Below are positions 53,009-61,519 of a stretch of DNA of 64,000 nt, one piece after another. Both the position numbers and the translations under genes were made by a program. The stretch comes from UBA4781 sp963674975 (GTDB lineage Bacteria; Chloroflexota; Anaerolineae; Anaerolineales; Anaerolineaceae). Every line of letters begins with the position of its first letter. Within the stretch, counting starts at the first letter, position 1. The notes beneath the pieces were generated by a model. It searched no databases and was not told the DNA's origin. It saw only the letters and a program-made list of their open reading frames with translations. Location: the NCBI GenBank assembly GCA_963674975.1, contig OY771913.1, positions 2,418,001-2,482,000 on the forward strand. Direction: 5' to 3'.

Positions 53009-54661
53009 ATGGAATCAAAAAAACAATCGATTCTAAAGCCGATTTTGATTTCAGTATGCAATCTCAATTTTCTGGGAATCGGGTACCTTTTGATTGGGAA
53101 GAAAAAACGTTGGATGATCGCCTTTGGTGCTTCGCTGTCTGTTTTGCTGATAGCATATTTCGCAAACGCATCGAGAAATCCATGGCTGTGGGGCTGTATC
53201 TTCCTGGCTGCCATGCTTGCAATGGCTGTGGATATGTGGCTGCTCCTGAAAAAGGAACCCACACTCTGTGATGGGATATTAAAAGATAATCTAATCCGAT
53301 TGATCGTCGCGGCATCACTGCTGGTTATTCTGACCGGCGGGGGATTCTACTTCTATCGCTGGTTGGGATCAGATCTCTACTTCCAGGGTGTGTTGGCGTA
53401 TCAAGAGGATGATCTGGATACGGCTTTTAAAGATTTCTATTCCGTCTCCTATTTATACCGGCTTTCTCTTAATCCAGTAGTGCTTGAAGCACAGGACCTG
53501 CTTGGTGAGACCAGCTTGATCATTGACAGCCAGAATCGTGTAGCGGCGGGTGATTTTGTTGTCGCTTCGGATATTGTGGAAAAATTCGAAGAGTTCTATT
53601 CAGACTCACCTAAAATAGAAAAAGTAAAAAATATCGGGGTGGATGCTTATATTGGTGCTGCGCAGCAGCTTACCGCTTCTGGAGAATATGAAACCAGCCT
53701 TGAGAAGATACAGACGGTTCGAAAAATCCTCCCTGTTCAAGCTGAAGAACGAAAAGCAGAGATTGATGGGGTTCTTGCTGCTAATTACCTGGCGTGGGGA
53801 CAAAGCGAGTATGGTCAGGCGAATTATGAGACTGCAATAGAAAAATTTGAGATTGTGGTTTCGCAATACGCCGAAAGTGAATCGCTGGAAGATGCCTATG
53901 CTGGTGCAGCTTTAGCGCATTTTGATTATGCGGTTGAGTTCGAGGATGCAAAGGAATATGATTCTGCATGGGAACACTACACTAGTGTTATAGAAAATTA
54001 CAAAACCTCAGAAGAGTATCAGGAAGCAAAAACTCGTACCTCTTCTATGCTTCTTGCCTGGGGAAAAGACCTTGTATCTGATGACCATTTCTTGCTGGCG
54101 ATGGAAAAATATGATCTGATCAGTGACTACAGTAAAGAAGCAACGCTCCTTACTCAGGCTGAAGAAGAAAAGCAGGCGACCATTTTATTGCTGGCTAATG
54201 ACACCGGAGAAGATGGAAAGAGTGTTCTCTCTGCTGCGAAATCTCTTGCGTGTTCAGGGGAGACTGTCACGGATCCTTCGGTGGCTATTTTTGAGGATGA
54301 AGATCCAAGATACATGGCTTGTTCCGTATATGATGGCATTTATCTCGATGATGACCTCCTTGCCGATAGACCGGGAAATCTTTTTTATGTCATCGATCGT
54401 GTTGATGATGATCGGCGCGTGCAGAGCTGTGATTATGTTACCTCGTATGATGTACGGACACTGGAACGCTGGCAGGATTATGCTGTGGTTAGCGTAATTG
54501 ATATACGTACCGGGAAAACAATATACGAGAAAACATTCTACGGATCCGCTCCTGAATCGTGCCCTTCTACATATTGGTTTGGTGGTATGACAGAGTATCT
54601 CTATGGCGATTCTGTAGATGATGAAAAGATTAATACCTGGTTGGATGGAGTACTGCGATGA
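53009..54661 (+). CDS. membrane-anchored TPR-like repeat protein of unknown function
   Basis: The 550-residue protein has three to four N-terminal membrane helices (about 10-30, 33-52, 57-77 and 88-108). A helical-repeat region of about 280 residues follows (about 120-400), with units such as YGQANYETAIEKFEIVV and AKEYDSAWEHYTSVIENY that fit tetratricopeptide-like pairs. The C-terminal 150 residues look like a small beta domain with paired cysteines (SCDYVTSYD, ESCPSTYW). GGAGGG precedes the ATG. Its stop overlaps the next gene as ATGA, so it acts with the solute-binding lipoprotein. I do not recognise the family. Confidence 0.8.
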   Translation: MESKKQSILKPILISVCNLNFLGIGYLLIGKKKRWMIAFGASLSVLLIAYFANASRNPWLWGCIFLAAMLAMAVDMWLLLKKEPTLCDGILKDNLIRLIVAASLLVILTGGGFYFYRWLGSDLYFQGVLAYQEDDLDTAFKDFYSVSYLYRLSLNPVVLEAQDLLGETSLIIDSQNRVAAGDFVVASDIVEKFEEFYSDSPKIEKVKNIGVDAYIGAAQQLTASGEYETSLEKIQTVRKILPVQAEERKAEIDGVLAANYLAWGQSEYGQANYETAIEKFEIVVSQYAESESLEDAYAGAALAHFDYAVEFEDAKEYDSAWEHYTSVIENYKTSEEYQEAKTRTSSMLLAWGKDLVSDDHFLLAMEKYDLISDYSKEATLLTQAEEEKQATILLLANDTGEDGKSVLSAAKSLACSGETVTDPSVAIFEDEDPRYMACSVYDGIYLDDDLLADRPGNLFYVIDRVDDDRRVQSCDYVTSYDVRTLERWQDYAVVSVIDIRTGKTIYEKTFYGSAPESCPSTYWFGGMTEYLYGDSVDDEKINTWLDGVLR

Positions 54662-56400
54662 TAAAGAATTCAATTATTAAGAAGATTTCTCTGGTAATTC
54701 TGCTTATAACAATGGCTGGCTGTATTCCAATGAGCGAGGCGGCTGTTGATAAGAAAGCAGCATCTGTTGCAGAAAAAACAATTACACAAAAAGAAAGAGA
54801 AAAAGAGAAATTAGCGGAAGAAAGAAGTAAAAAGAAAACGAAGGATTATAAACTGGCAGATGAACAGATCCTTCATCTAAGCGGTAGGGATTTCTTTTCT
54901 CTTGATCCGAATTATGGATATCCCAGTTCGTTCAATTTACTGAATATGATATTTCCGGGACTGACCCGCTATGATGCGGAATCAGGAGATTTTCTTCCGG
55001 GTCTTGCTGAAAGTTGGGAATACTCGGAAGATATGACGACCTGGACTTTTACACTGTATGACGATATCGCCTGGGTTTCGTATAATGACGAAACAAAAGC
55101 GGTTGAACAGGTGCTGGGAGAGGATGGAGAGCCTGCTTATGTGACATCCTTCGATGTTAAAGCCCGTATTCTCAATATTCTGAGTTCTTACTACTATGCT
55201 AGCAATTCCTATATATTGAGATCGATTGTTGGGAGCGAAGAATATTACGATTATGGTGATGAAGAGGAACTGCAAATAGAGACGCCTTCGGATACGGAAC
55301 TCATCATTCATCTGAATGAACCTGATTCGGGTTTGCTTGCCCATACTGAATTGACTGCGTTTTCTGCGTATCCTTCATGGTTTGGCACCGATGGATTTGG
55401 TGAAACCTTATTCTATGGTCCTTACATACCAACTACTTCTTTTGAAATTGCTGAAGAAACATATTCGATTTCGTTGGTCAAGAATCCATTTTGGATGGGA
55501 ATCGGGGGCTTGAGCGAACCATACCTGGATGAAATTATCTTTGATCTATCGGATGATACAGATGTTCTTGAAGCATTCAAGGATAATAAATTGGATGCGG
55601 TCGAGTTGACCTATGATGAATACCAGCTGGCACTGGAAGACCCTGAACTATCCGATTATCTGGTCGATGCAAACAGCAGCAATGGATATTACCTGTTCTT
55701 CTTTAATTCCGATCTTGAACCTTTGGATGAACTGGATGTGCGGGCAGCTATAGGGAATATGATCGATAGAGATGAACTGCTCAGTGCCTTGCCAGAGCTT
55801 GATGGTATCTCGAACACCGGCATAATTCCTGATTTCTTGAGAGTGGAGTCTTTCAGTAACGGGCTTTCTGGTACCGTAGACAGTGAACTGGTAGATGAAT
55901 ATGGTCTGCCGACTTTAGATTTCACTTGTTTTGAGGGAGATACCTGCAGATCGATCTACGAAGTTCTCAATGCACAGATCGTGGATCAGAGTGGTTGGTA
56001 TTTTGAGCTGTGGGAACAATCGTACTCATCTCTCTTTGATGTTATGGAGGAGGGTGCAATGGGTAATCCTGGATTACTTCTGCTGGCATTCTCCATTGAT
56101 ACCAATGATCAAATGAGCCTGTGGGATAATCTTATCGATTCCATCGCTTTTATCGATCAGCAAAATAATAGATGGGTTAATAAAGAGTTTGAATACCTGT
56201 ACGAACAGGCAAAACTGGAACCGGATAAAGGAAAACGCGCTGGATTGTTCAATCAGATGGAGGCGATTCTGGTGAACGGGGATGTTATGGTGATTCCTCT
56301 ATTCTGGAGACAGGAGCACTGGTTGGTGCGCTTCGATGTAGGAGCAGATATACAGCCGCTGTATCAACAGCTAGAAAATTGGGCGCGCATCATTCCATAG
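54658..56400 (+). CDS. family 5 extracellular solute-binding lipoprotein without permease
   Basis: The 580-residue protein has a lipoprotein signal (lipobox MAGC, Cys about 22), then a highly charged Lys/Glu stretch (about 40-65). The main body matches peptide/nickel-binding proteins: LPGLAESWEYSEDMTTWTFT, the hinge region DVRAAIGNMIDRDELLSA and PLFWRQEHWLVR. Typical oligopeptide importers place two permeases and two ATPases beside such a gene. None is present. It is instead coupled by ATGA overlap to a membrane TPR-like protein, so it may serve as a sensor or scaffold. The ligand is unknown. Confidence 0.85.
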   Translation: MIKNSIIKKISLVILLITMAGCIPMSEAAVDKKAASVAEKTITQKEREKEKLAEERSKKKTKDYKLADEQILHLSGRDFFSLDPNYGYPSSFNLLNMIFPGLTRYDAESGDFLPGLAESWEYSEDMTTWTFTLYDDIAWVSYNDETKAVEQVLGEDGEPAYVTSFDVKARILNILSSYYYASNSYILRSIVGSEEYYDYGDEEELQIETPSDTELIIHLNEPDSGLLAHTELTAFSAYPSWFGTDGFGETLFYGPYIPTTSFEIAEETYSISLVKNPFWMGIGGLSEPYLDEIIFDLSDDTDVLEAFKDNKLDAVELTYDEYQLALEDPELSDYLVDANSSNGYYLFFFNSDLEPLDELDVRAAIGNMIDRDELLSALPELDGISNTGIIPDFLRVESFSNGLSGTVDSELVDEYGLPTLDFTCFEGDTCRSIYEVLNAQIVDQSGWYFELWEQSYSSLFDVMEEGAMGNPGLLLLAFSIDTNDQMSLWDNLIDSIAFIDQQNNRWVNKEFEYLYEQAKLEPDKGKRAGLFNQMEAILVNGDVMVIPLFWRQEHWLVRFDVGADIQPLYQQLENWARIIP

Positions 56401-56419
56401 GAAAGCTGTAAACAAACAG

Positions 56420-56459
56420 AAGCCAGAGGTTGAATAATAATTTACCTCTGGCTTTTTTA
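56420..56459 (+). terminator. intrinsic terminator after the solute-binding gene
   Basis: Eleven-base arms AAGCCAGAGGT and ACCTCTGGCTT (56420-56430, 56444-56454) are followed by TTTTTAT. It lies 19 bp after the stop at 56400 and may also act on the convergent trmO transcript. Confidence 0.92.
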
Positions 56460-56489
56460 TTTCCCTAATCGTGAGAAGGAAAAAACCTT

Positions 56490-56975
56490 CTACTTGAAGC
56501 GTCGATCCGAACGACGATTCTTGACGTTTTGGGCGCTATCTTTAAGCCATCCAATTCTAACTTCTTCAACGCTGTCAAAATCAGGGATGTAAGGCTTGAT
56601 ATCCAATAGTGGGGTTCTGTCTAAGATATCGACATTTTCAATATAAAGAATATTCTCTTTAATTGAGATCAATTTAACAATGGAAATTCCAATTGGGTTA
56701 GGGCGTTTGGGCGCCCGGGTGGCGAATAAGCCGTGCGGTTTGGTATCTAGAAATGGAGTGGGCTGCAGTGATATTCCTTTAACCATATGGAAATGATAGA
56801 TCAAATAGATATGTGAAAAACCTTCCAGATCAAGAAGAGCGGATTGATATTGAGAGAATAATTCAATTGATCCGTTAACTCCAACTGCACCACCGGGTTG
56901 GATTGGCATATTTTCAAGGGTCTTAAATGGACTGTGAATGAAACCTATTGGACTGTATTTTACGTATGTATTCAT
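56490..56975 (-). CDS. trmO: tRNA (adenine(37)-N6)-methyltransferase TrmO/TsaA family
   Basis: The 161-residue protein belongs to the TsaA/YaeB family, which methylates t6A37 of threonine tRNA using S-adenosylmethionine. It shows SPIGFIHSPF near the N-terminus and HGLFATRAPKRPNPIGIS (the RxxxRPNPIG signature) in the middle, ending with DIKPYIPDFD. Some members act on other small substrates. The start at 56975 is chosen for GGGAG 8 nt upstream. The ORF continues upstream for 22 codons with no ribosome site. It is a lone gene between a terminator and the divergent MFS gene. Confidence 0.92.
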   Translation of the reverse strand: MNTYVKYSPIGFIHSPFKTLENMPIQPGGAVGVNGSIELFSQYQSALLDLEGFSHIYLIYHFHMVKGISLQPTPFLDTKPHGLFATRAPKRPNPIGISIVKLISIKENILYIENVDILDRTPLLDIKPYIPDFDSVEEVRIGWLKDSAQNVKNRRSDRRFK

Positions 56976-57164
56976 GGAACTGCTCCCTGCATGATTGGTG
57001 TCACAATCATTATACAAAATTGTGGTCCCATTTATTAACACCTATATAAAGTGAAACAATATATTGACAAAAGTAATATAATACAACTGAACTATTGATA
57101 TAATTTATATACGTATTAATATTATCAAAATAAAATTGAATAATAAAAATAATTGGAGATTTTC

Positions 57165-58445
57165 ATGGCAGAAAACGTAGAAAATAAAAACTGGAAGAAG
57201 AATTTCTTTCCTTTTTGGACTACCCAGATGCTTTCTTTACTTGGAAGCTCTTTGGTGCAGTTTTCTCTGGTTTGGTGGCTGACCAAAGAAACCGGATCAG
57301 CTACCGTGTTATCGCTGGCAACAATGTTCGCTGTTATCCCTGAAATATTGATCCAACCTTTTGCGGGTGCGATCACCGATCGAATTAATAGAAAAACGGT
57401 AATCATTCTTTCTGATGCTTCTATTGCTCTGGCAACTCTAGTTCTGGGTATCTTTTTCTATCTTGGTAACGTTCAAACCTGGTACATCTACGTGATCATG
57501 ATCATCCGCAGCATCGGTGGAGCATTTCATTATCCGGCAGAACAGGCTTCGGTATCACTGATGGTTCCCAAAGATCAATTAGCCAGGATTGCCGGCTTGA
57601 ATCAGGCGGCGAAGGGTGTGATTAATATTGTCGCGGCTCCTCTGGGTGCACTGGTGATGGATCTGATCGGAGTGGAAGGATCATTAATGATCGATGTGGT
57701 TACCGCGATCCTCGCTGTATCTATAATCACCTTCATTTTTATCCCACGGCAGAAAGATCTTGAGAAAAAAGATGGTTCGTGGTTCAGTGTGGTCATGCAC
57801 GACATGAAAGAAGGTTTTCATTACCTGGTAGGTTGGAAAGGGATCATGGTACTCACCGTGATGGCACTCATCTTCAAGCTTGCTCTTTCGCCGGCTTTTT
57901 CACTAATCCCGTTGCTGGTAAGCGCGCATTTCAATGGCGATGCTGCCATGTATAGTATGGTAGAAGTGGCAGCCGGCATCGGCATTATTATTGGTGGAGC
58001 TTTGCTGGGAATATGGGGTGGTTTCAAGAAAAAGGTCTACACCATGACAATGGGAGGTCTCGGTGTTGGTCTGGGAATGATCGTACTTGGGCTGATCCCA
58101 TCCAGTGGGTTTTACTACAGCCTTCCTACCATGTTTGTACTTGGTTTTATGATCCCTATGGTAGATGGTTCACTGATGGCGATCATGCAGGAAAAAATTG
58201 ATAATGAATATCAAGGCAGGGTTTTTACGATATTTGGCAGCCTGCTTTACCTCTCTACCCCGGTTGGATTGGCGGTCGCCGGACCGGTATCGGATAAAAT
58301 GGGAATTCAATTTTGGTTTGTCCTGGCTGGTGTGCTGGTTGTTCTCTCAATTATTAGTGGATTTTTCTTCAAATCATGGCGGAATATCGAAAGCGATCCG
58401 GTCATCAATCCAAATAAATTAAAAATGCCAGCCTCAGATGAATAA
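57165..58445 (+). CDS. MFS transporter, macrolide-efflux (MefA/DHA3)-like
   Basis: The 426-residue protein has twelve predicted membrane helices. The N-terminal half contains LLGSSLVQFSLVWWLTKETG and AGAITDRINRKTVIILSDAS, the A-loop motif of the major facilitator superfamily, typical of the DHA3 drug-export group. It probably exports a hydrophobic compound by proton exchange. Resistance is a family inference only. I chose the ATG at 57165, where TTGGAG lies upstream, over a TTG four codons earlier. There is no regulator gene beside it. Confidence 0.9.
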   Translation: MAENVENKNWKKNFFPFWTTQMLSLLGSSLVQFSLVWWLTKETGSATVLSLATMFAVIPEILIQPFAGAITDRINRKTVIILSDASIALATLVLGIFFYLGNVQTWYIYVIMIIRSIGGAFHYPAEQASVSLMVPKDQLARIAGLNQAAKGVINIVAAPLGALVMDLIGVEGSLMIDVVTAILAVSIITFIFIPRQKDLEKKDGSWFSVVMHDMKEGFHYLVGWKGIMVLTVMALIFKLALSPAFSLIPLLVSAHFNGDAAMYSMVEVAAGIGIIIGGALLGIWGGFKKKVYTMTMGGLGVGLGMIVLGLIPSSGFYYSLPTMFVLGFMIPMVDGSLMAIMQEKIDNEYQGRVFTIFGSLLYLSTPVGLAVAGPVSDKMGIQFWFVLAGVLVVLSIISGFFFKSWRNIESDPVINPNKLKMPASDE

Positions 58446-58481
58446 AACTGGGTAGAATAATCCTTACTATATAGAGTAAGG

Positions 58482-58517
58482 ATAAGAAACGCGATTTGAA
58501 TAAGAAACGCTTGATTG
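58482..58517 (+). repeat. short tandem duplication around the flavoprotein start
   Basis: The 11-mer ATAAGAAACGC occurs at 58482-58492 and 58500-58510, an 18-bp period, with the intervening bases similar (GATTTGA, TTGATTG). The TTG start codon of the following gene lies between the copies. It looks like a recent slippage or duplication event. Confidence 0.7.
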
Positions 58518-59737
58518 TAATTGGCGGCGGTCCTGCTGGTTTGCTGGCGGCTGGTACGGCAGCTCAGCAGGGTTGTTCTGTTCTGCTGCTAGAAAAGATG
58601 AATCAGCCTGCTCAAAAACTACGCATCACCGGGAAAGGGCGCTGCAACCTGACCAACCAGACCGAGCTGCGTATCTTCATTTCTCATTTTGGAAAGAATG
58701 GGTCGTTTCTATATCAGGTATTCTCACGCTTTTTTGTTCAGGATCTACTTGAATTCCTGAATCATCTGGGTGTAAAAACCATTGTCGAGAGAGGGGGGAG
58801 GGTGTTTCCTGCAAGCGAGAATGCACATGAAGTTGCAGATACCCTGATTGATTGGGTAAAAAAACAGGGAGTGGAAATACGTACGCATACCGCTGTACGG
58901 GCGATTCTTGTAAAGGATGATACAGCACAGGGTGTTATTTTAGACAATGGACAGAAAATATCCGCGGATGCGGTCATTCTGACTGCGGGTGGAGCATCCT
59001 ATCCGGCAACCGGTTCGAGTGGGGATGGATATGATATGGCGGAAAAAGTGGGGCATACCATTATCTCCATCCGTCCTGCCCTGGTTCCGCTGACAACAAA
59101 AGGAAAACTGGCTCAGCGGATGCAGGGTTTAAGCCTGAAGAATGTGCGTGCGAGCATCCTTGTGAATGGCAAGAAAAAAACTTCCGAGTTTGGAGAGATG
59201 CTGTTCACCCATTTTGGCTTGAGCGGACCGATCATTCTTACTTTGAGTGGGCAGGTGGTAGATGGATTGCGCATAGGCAATAAGGTAGAAGTATCTATTG
59301 ATTTGAAACCTGCCTTAGATGAAAAAAAATTGGACAATCGACTTCTAAGGGAACTGGATGCGCATGGAAAGCAGTATTTCGGGAATATGCTGAAAACGTT
59401 ATTGCCGCAGAAAATGATCTCTGTTTGCGCAGAACAGGTGGAGATCAATGAAAAGAAACCCTGCAATCAGATCACCGCTGCAGAACGCAGTACTTTGCTT
59501 CACTGGCTGAAAGACTTCCGATTTTTGATCAGAGGGAGTTTACCACTGGAAGCTGCTATCATCACTGCCGGAGGGGTAGATCTGGAAGAAGTGGATGCGC
59601 GAACCATGCAATCAAAGTTAGTTAAAGGATTGTTCTTTGCCGGTGAAGTGCTGGATTTGAATGCCGACACGGGCGGCTATAACTTACAGGAAGCTTTCTC
59701 AACCGGCTGGCTGGCGGGCAGCGTTGCTGCTGAATAA
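58496..59737 (+). CDS. BaiN/HI0933-type NAD(P)/FAD-dependent oxidoreductase
   Basis: The 413-residue flavoprotein begins NKKRLIVIGGGPAGLLAAG (FAD-binding Rossmann motif) from a TTG start. Family marks are RITGKGRCNLTNQ (about 42-54), LTAGGASYPATGSSGDGYD and the C-terminal FAGEVLDLNADTGGYNLQ. Members are widespread, and one clade reduces bile-acid intermediates, but most have no known substrate. The TTG start has AAGGA 13 nt upstream. A second TTG five codons later is also possible. It is 50 bp after the MFS gene and may be co-transcribed. Confidence 0.92.
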   Translation: MNKKRLIVIGGGPAGLLAAGTAAQQGCSVLLLEKMNQPAQKLRITGKGRCNLTNQTELRIFISHFGKNGSFLYQVFSRFFVQDLLEFLNHLGVKTIVERGGRVFPASENAHEVADTLIDWVKKQGVEIRTHTAVRAILVKDDTAQGVILDNGQKISADAVILTAGGASYPATGSSGDGYDMAEKVGHTIISIRPALVPLTTKGKLAQRMQGLSLKNVRASILVNGKKKTSEFGEMLFTHFGLSGPIILTLSGQVVDGLRIGNKVEVSIDLKPALDEKKLDNRLLRELDAHGKQYFGNMLKTLLPQKMISVCAEQVEINEKKPCNQITAAERSTLLHWLKDFRFLIRGSLPLEAAIITAGGVDLEEVDARTMQSKLVKGLFFAGEVLDLNADTGGYNLQEAFSTGWLAGSVAAE

Positions 59738-59747
59738 AATGTGAAAA

Positions 59748-60305
59748 TTATGCTTGCGGACTTTTCTTGAAAAATGACCAGAATACCAGGATGAATAAAA
59801 AGATGAAAGAAGCGCCAAGACAGATCCACTTCATCAAGGTAAAGAAAGGTGCCAGCATACTCACAAAAGAAAGATAATCGGGGTAGCTGGAAAAAACAAG
59901 CGAAGTACTTACGTTCTCCAATAAATCAAAAAGCATAGCAAGTAAGGGTAAGATATTGCCTGTTCGGAGTTCACTATCTTCTTTAAGAACCTGCTTTTCA
60001 AACCAGCTAATGCTGACGATCAGGAAAAATGTGTAAATGATTGGAAAAGAGAGATCAAAGGTCCAGCGTGCATGAATATATGTTGCACGCCCTTCTGCAC
60101 CGTAGGTTTCAGCCATTTGGTAGAGATCTGCAGGAGTATAGAAAAGAAAGGTATCCGGAGAACCTGCTCCGGCAGAGTAGGCTTCAGCAATGGCATTCTG
60201 CCCCGGTAGAAAGAGCATCGAAAATGCGAGAAAGAGAACAGCTCCCAGGATCGTGAGTTTTTTCGAACTGAATGCCAGGAGTTTTTCTGAAAGATTTGTA
60301 AACAT
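59748..60305 (-). CDS. four-helix membrane protein of unknown function
   Basis: The 185-residue protein has four hydrophobic segments (about 17-34, 84-105, 118-138 and 150-175). Between the first and second is an outside loop of about 50 residues with the pattern FYTPADLYQMAETYGAEG, and later LLAMLFDLLENVSTSL. I do not recognise a named family. Start at 60305, behind AGGGA. It converges on the flavoprotein gene and is divergent from the radical SAM genes. Confidence 0.75.
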   Translation of the reverse strand: MFTNLSEKLLAFSSKKLTILGAVLFLAFSMLFLPGQNAIAEAYSAGAGSPDTFLFYTPADLYQMAETYGAEGRATYIHARWTFDLSFPIIYTFFLIVSISWFEKQVLKEDSELRTGNILPLLAMLFDLLENVSTSLVFSSYPDYLSFVSMLAPFFTLMKWICLGASFIFLFILVFWSFFKKSPQA

Positions 60306-60462
60306 ATGGTTTTGGTCCCTGAAAATATTTCTGTTGATATTCTTTATAATAACGCAGAAATCCAGATTATTAAAAATATTCAATTACATCTCACTAACAA
60401 TGAGCTATATTCCAAAATGAAGTATAAAATTAACTGTAACATTTTCATTTCAAAGAGGATGC

Positions 60463-61518
60463 ATGCCGGTTGACAAGATCTATAGAGAGTTCGATAGTTC
60501 TGCCATTAATTTGATCTCCGCCTGGGAAAAAGTTCAGGTCATTCTTGAGGGAAAAATCCCTACTCCTGAGGTGGTGGAAATATTTCCTACCAATTTCTGC
60601 AATTATCGCTGCCCGCACTGCCGGTTCCAAACGGTTCATGGAACGGAAGTATCTTTCATGCCATTTGATGCCATTTCAAAACTTCTCTATGAATTTAAGG
60701 ATAGACAGGTCAAATATATTGAACTTTCAGGAGGAGGGGAACCACTGCTTCATCCGGATATTGATAAGATTATCGACCTGATAATAAGCCTCGACCTTAG
60801 AGTTGGGTTGATCACCAATGGATCGATGTTGATCAACAACGATAAGCTTTTATTAAAGCTTTTGAAATGCTGCAATTGGATTCGATTCTCTATAGATGGT
60901 TTTACCGAAGAAACCTATCGGAGAGTCCACGGTTTGGAGGATTTTGATATCGAGCTTTTATTTAACACCATATCAAAACTTGTTCAAAAAAAGAATGATT
61001 TGCCTCGTATAGGACTGAAGATATTGGTATCGAACTTGAATCAGAGTGATGCCATCCCTGCCATCAGGAAAGTGAAGGAATTACAGGTGGATTACCTGCA
61101 GCTAAAATATTTGAGCTTTCCACAAGAATTGGTCTTATCGGATAAGAAACAGAGCAGCATCACGAAGAAGATCAAGGAGGAAATAAAAAGAGGTTATGAA
61201 GACATAGTGGTGGATCTGGTTCCTGCATATAAAGGATCCCCACCTTTAAGACAAAAATGTCTGATGACTTTTCTTCATCCCCTTATCGATTGGGATGGGC
61301 AGATCTATATCTGTGCCTTTTTTAATCACAGAAAGAAACAGCATTCGATAGGAAATATTAATGAGGACGGTTTTTTCAAGCATTGGGATTCTCCTGATCA
61401 TATGGAGGTTTTTCAAGCCATTGATCCGATGACCTGTATACCCAACTGTCCCATGCTGCGTTATCAACCGGTGATCGAGTTCATTCAGAGTGATTGGTAT
61501 CGGTTTGGATTTATATAA
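60463..61518 (+). CDS. radical SAM protein with SPASM-like C-terminus
   Basis: The 351-residue protein has the radical SAM iron-sulfur motif CNYRCPHC (CxxxCxxC, about 46-53), the S-adenosylmethionine GGE motif in SGGGEPLLHPD, and a C-terminal region with cysteines CLMTF, ICAFFNH and CIPNC that could hold an auxiliary cluster. Such enzymes modify peptides or sugars. The gene starts 4 nt after AGAGG. Its stop is 1 bp before a second radical SAM gene, so the pair are co-translated. No leader peptide gene of convincing form was found beside it. Confidence 0.9.
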   Translation: MPVDKIYREFDSSAINLISAWEKVQVILEGKIPTPEVVEIFPTNFCNYRCPHCRFQTVHGTEVSFMPFDAISKLLYEFKDRQVKYIELSGGGEPLLHPDIDKIIDLIISLDLRVGLITNGSMLINNDKLLLKLLKCCNWIRFSIDGFTEETYRRVHGLEDFDIELLFNTISKLVQKKNDLPRIGLKILVSNLNQSDAIPAIRKVKELQVDYLQLKYLSFPQELVLSDKKQSSITKKIKEEIKRGYEDIVVDLVPAYKGSPPLRQKCLMTFLHPLIDWDGQIYICAFFNHRKKQHSIGNINEDGFFKHWDSPDHMEVFQAIDPMTCIPNCPMLRYQPVIEFIQSDWYRFGFI

Positions 61519-61519
61519 T

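Noticed and set aside
57064..57104. TTGACA and two TATAAT boxes before the MFS gene
   Set aside because: Spacings of 7 and 29 bp do not fit a promoter, and other pairings were poor.
60417..60473. An 18-codon frame just before the radical SAM pair, considered as a precursor peptide
   Set aside because: It has no ribosome site, overlaps the start of the first radical SAM gene, and lacks a leader/core pattern. Chance occurrence is more likely.
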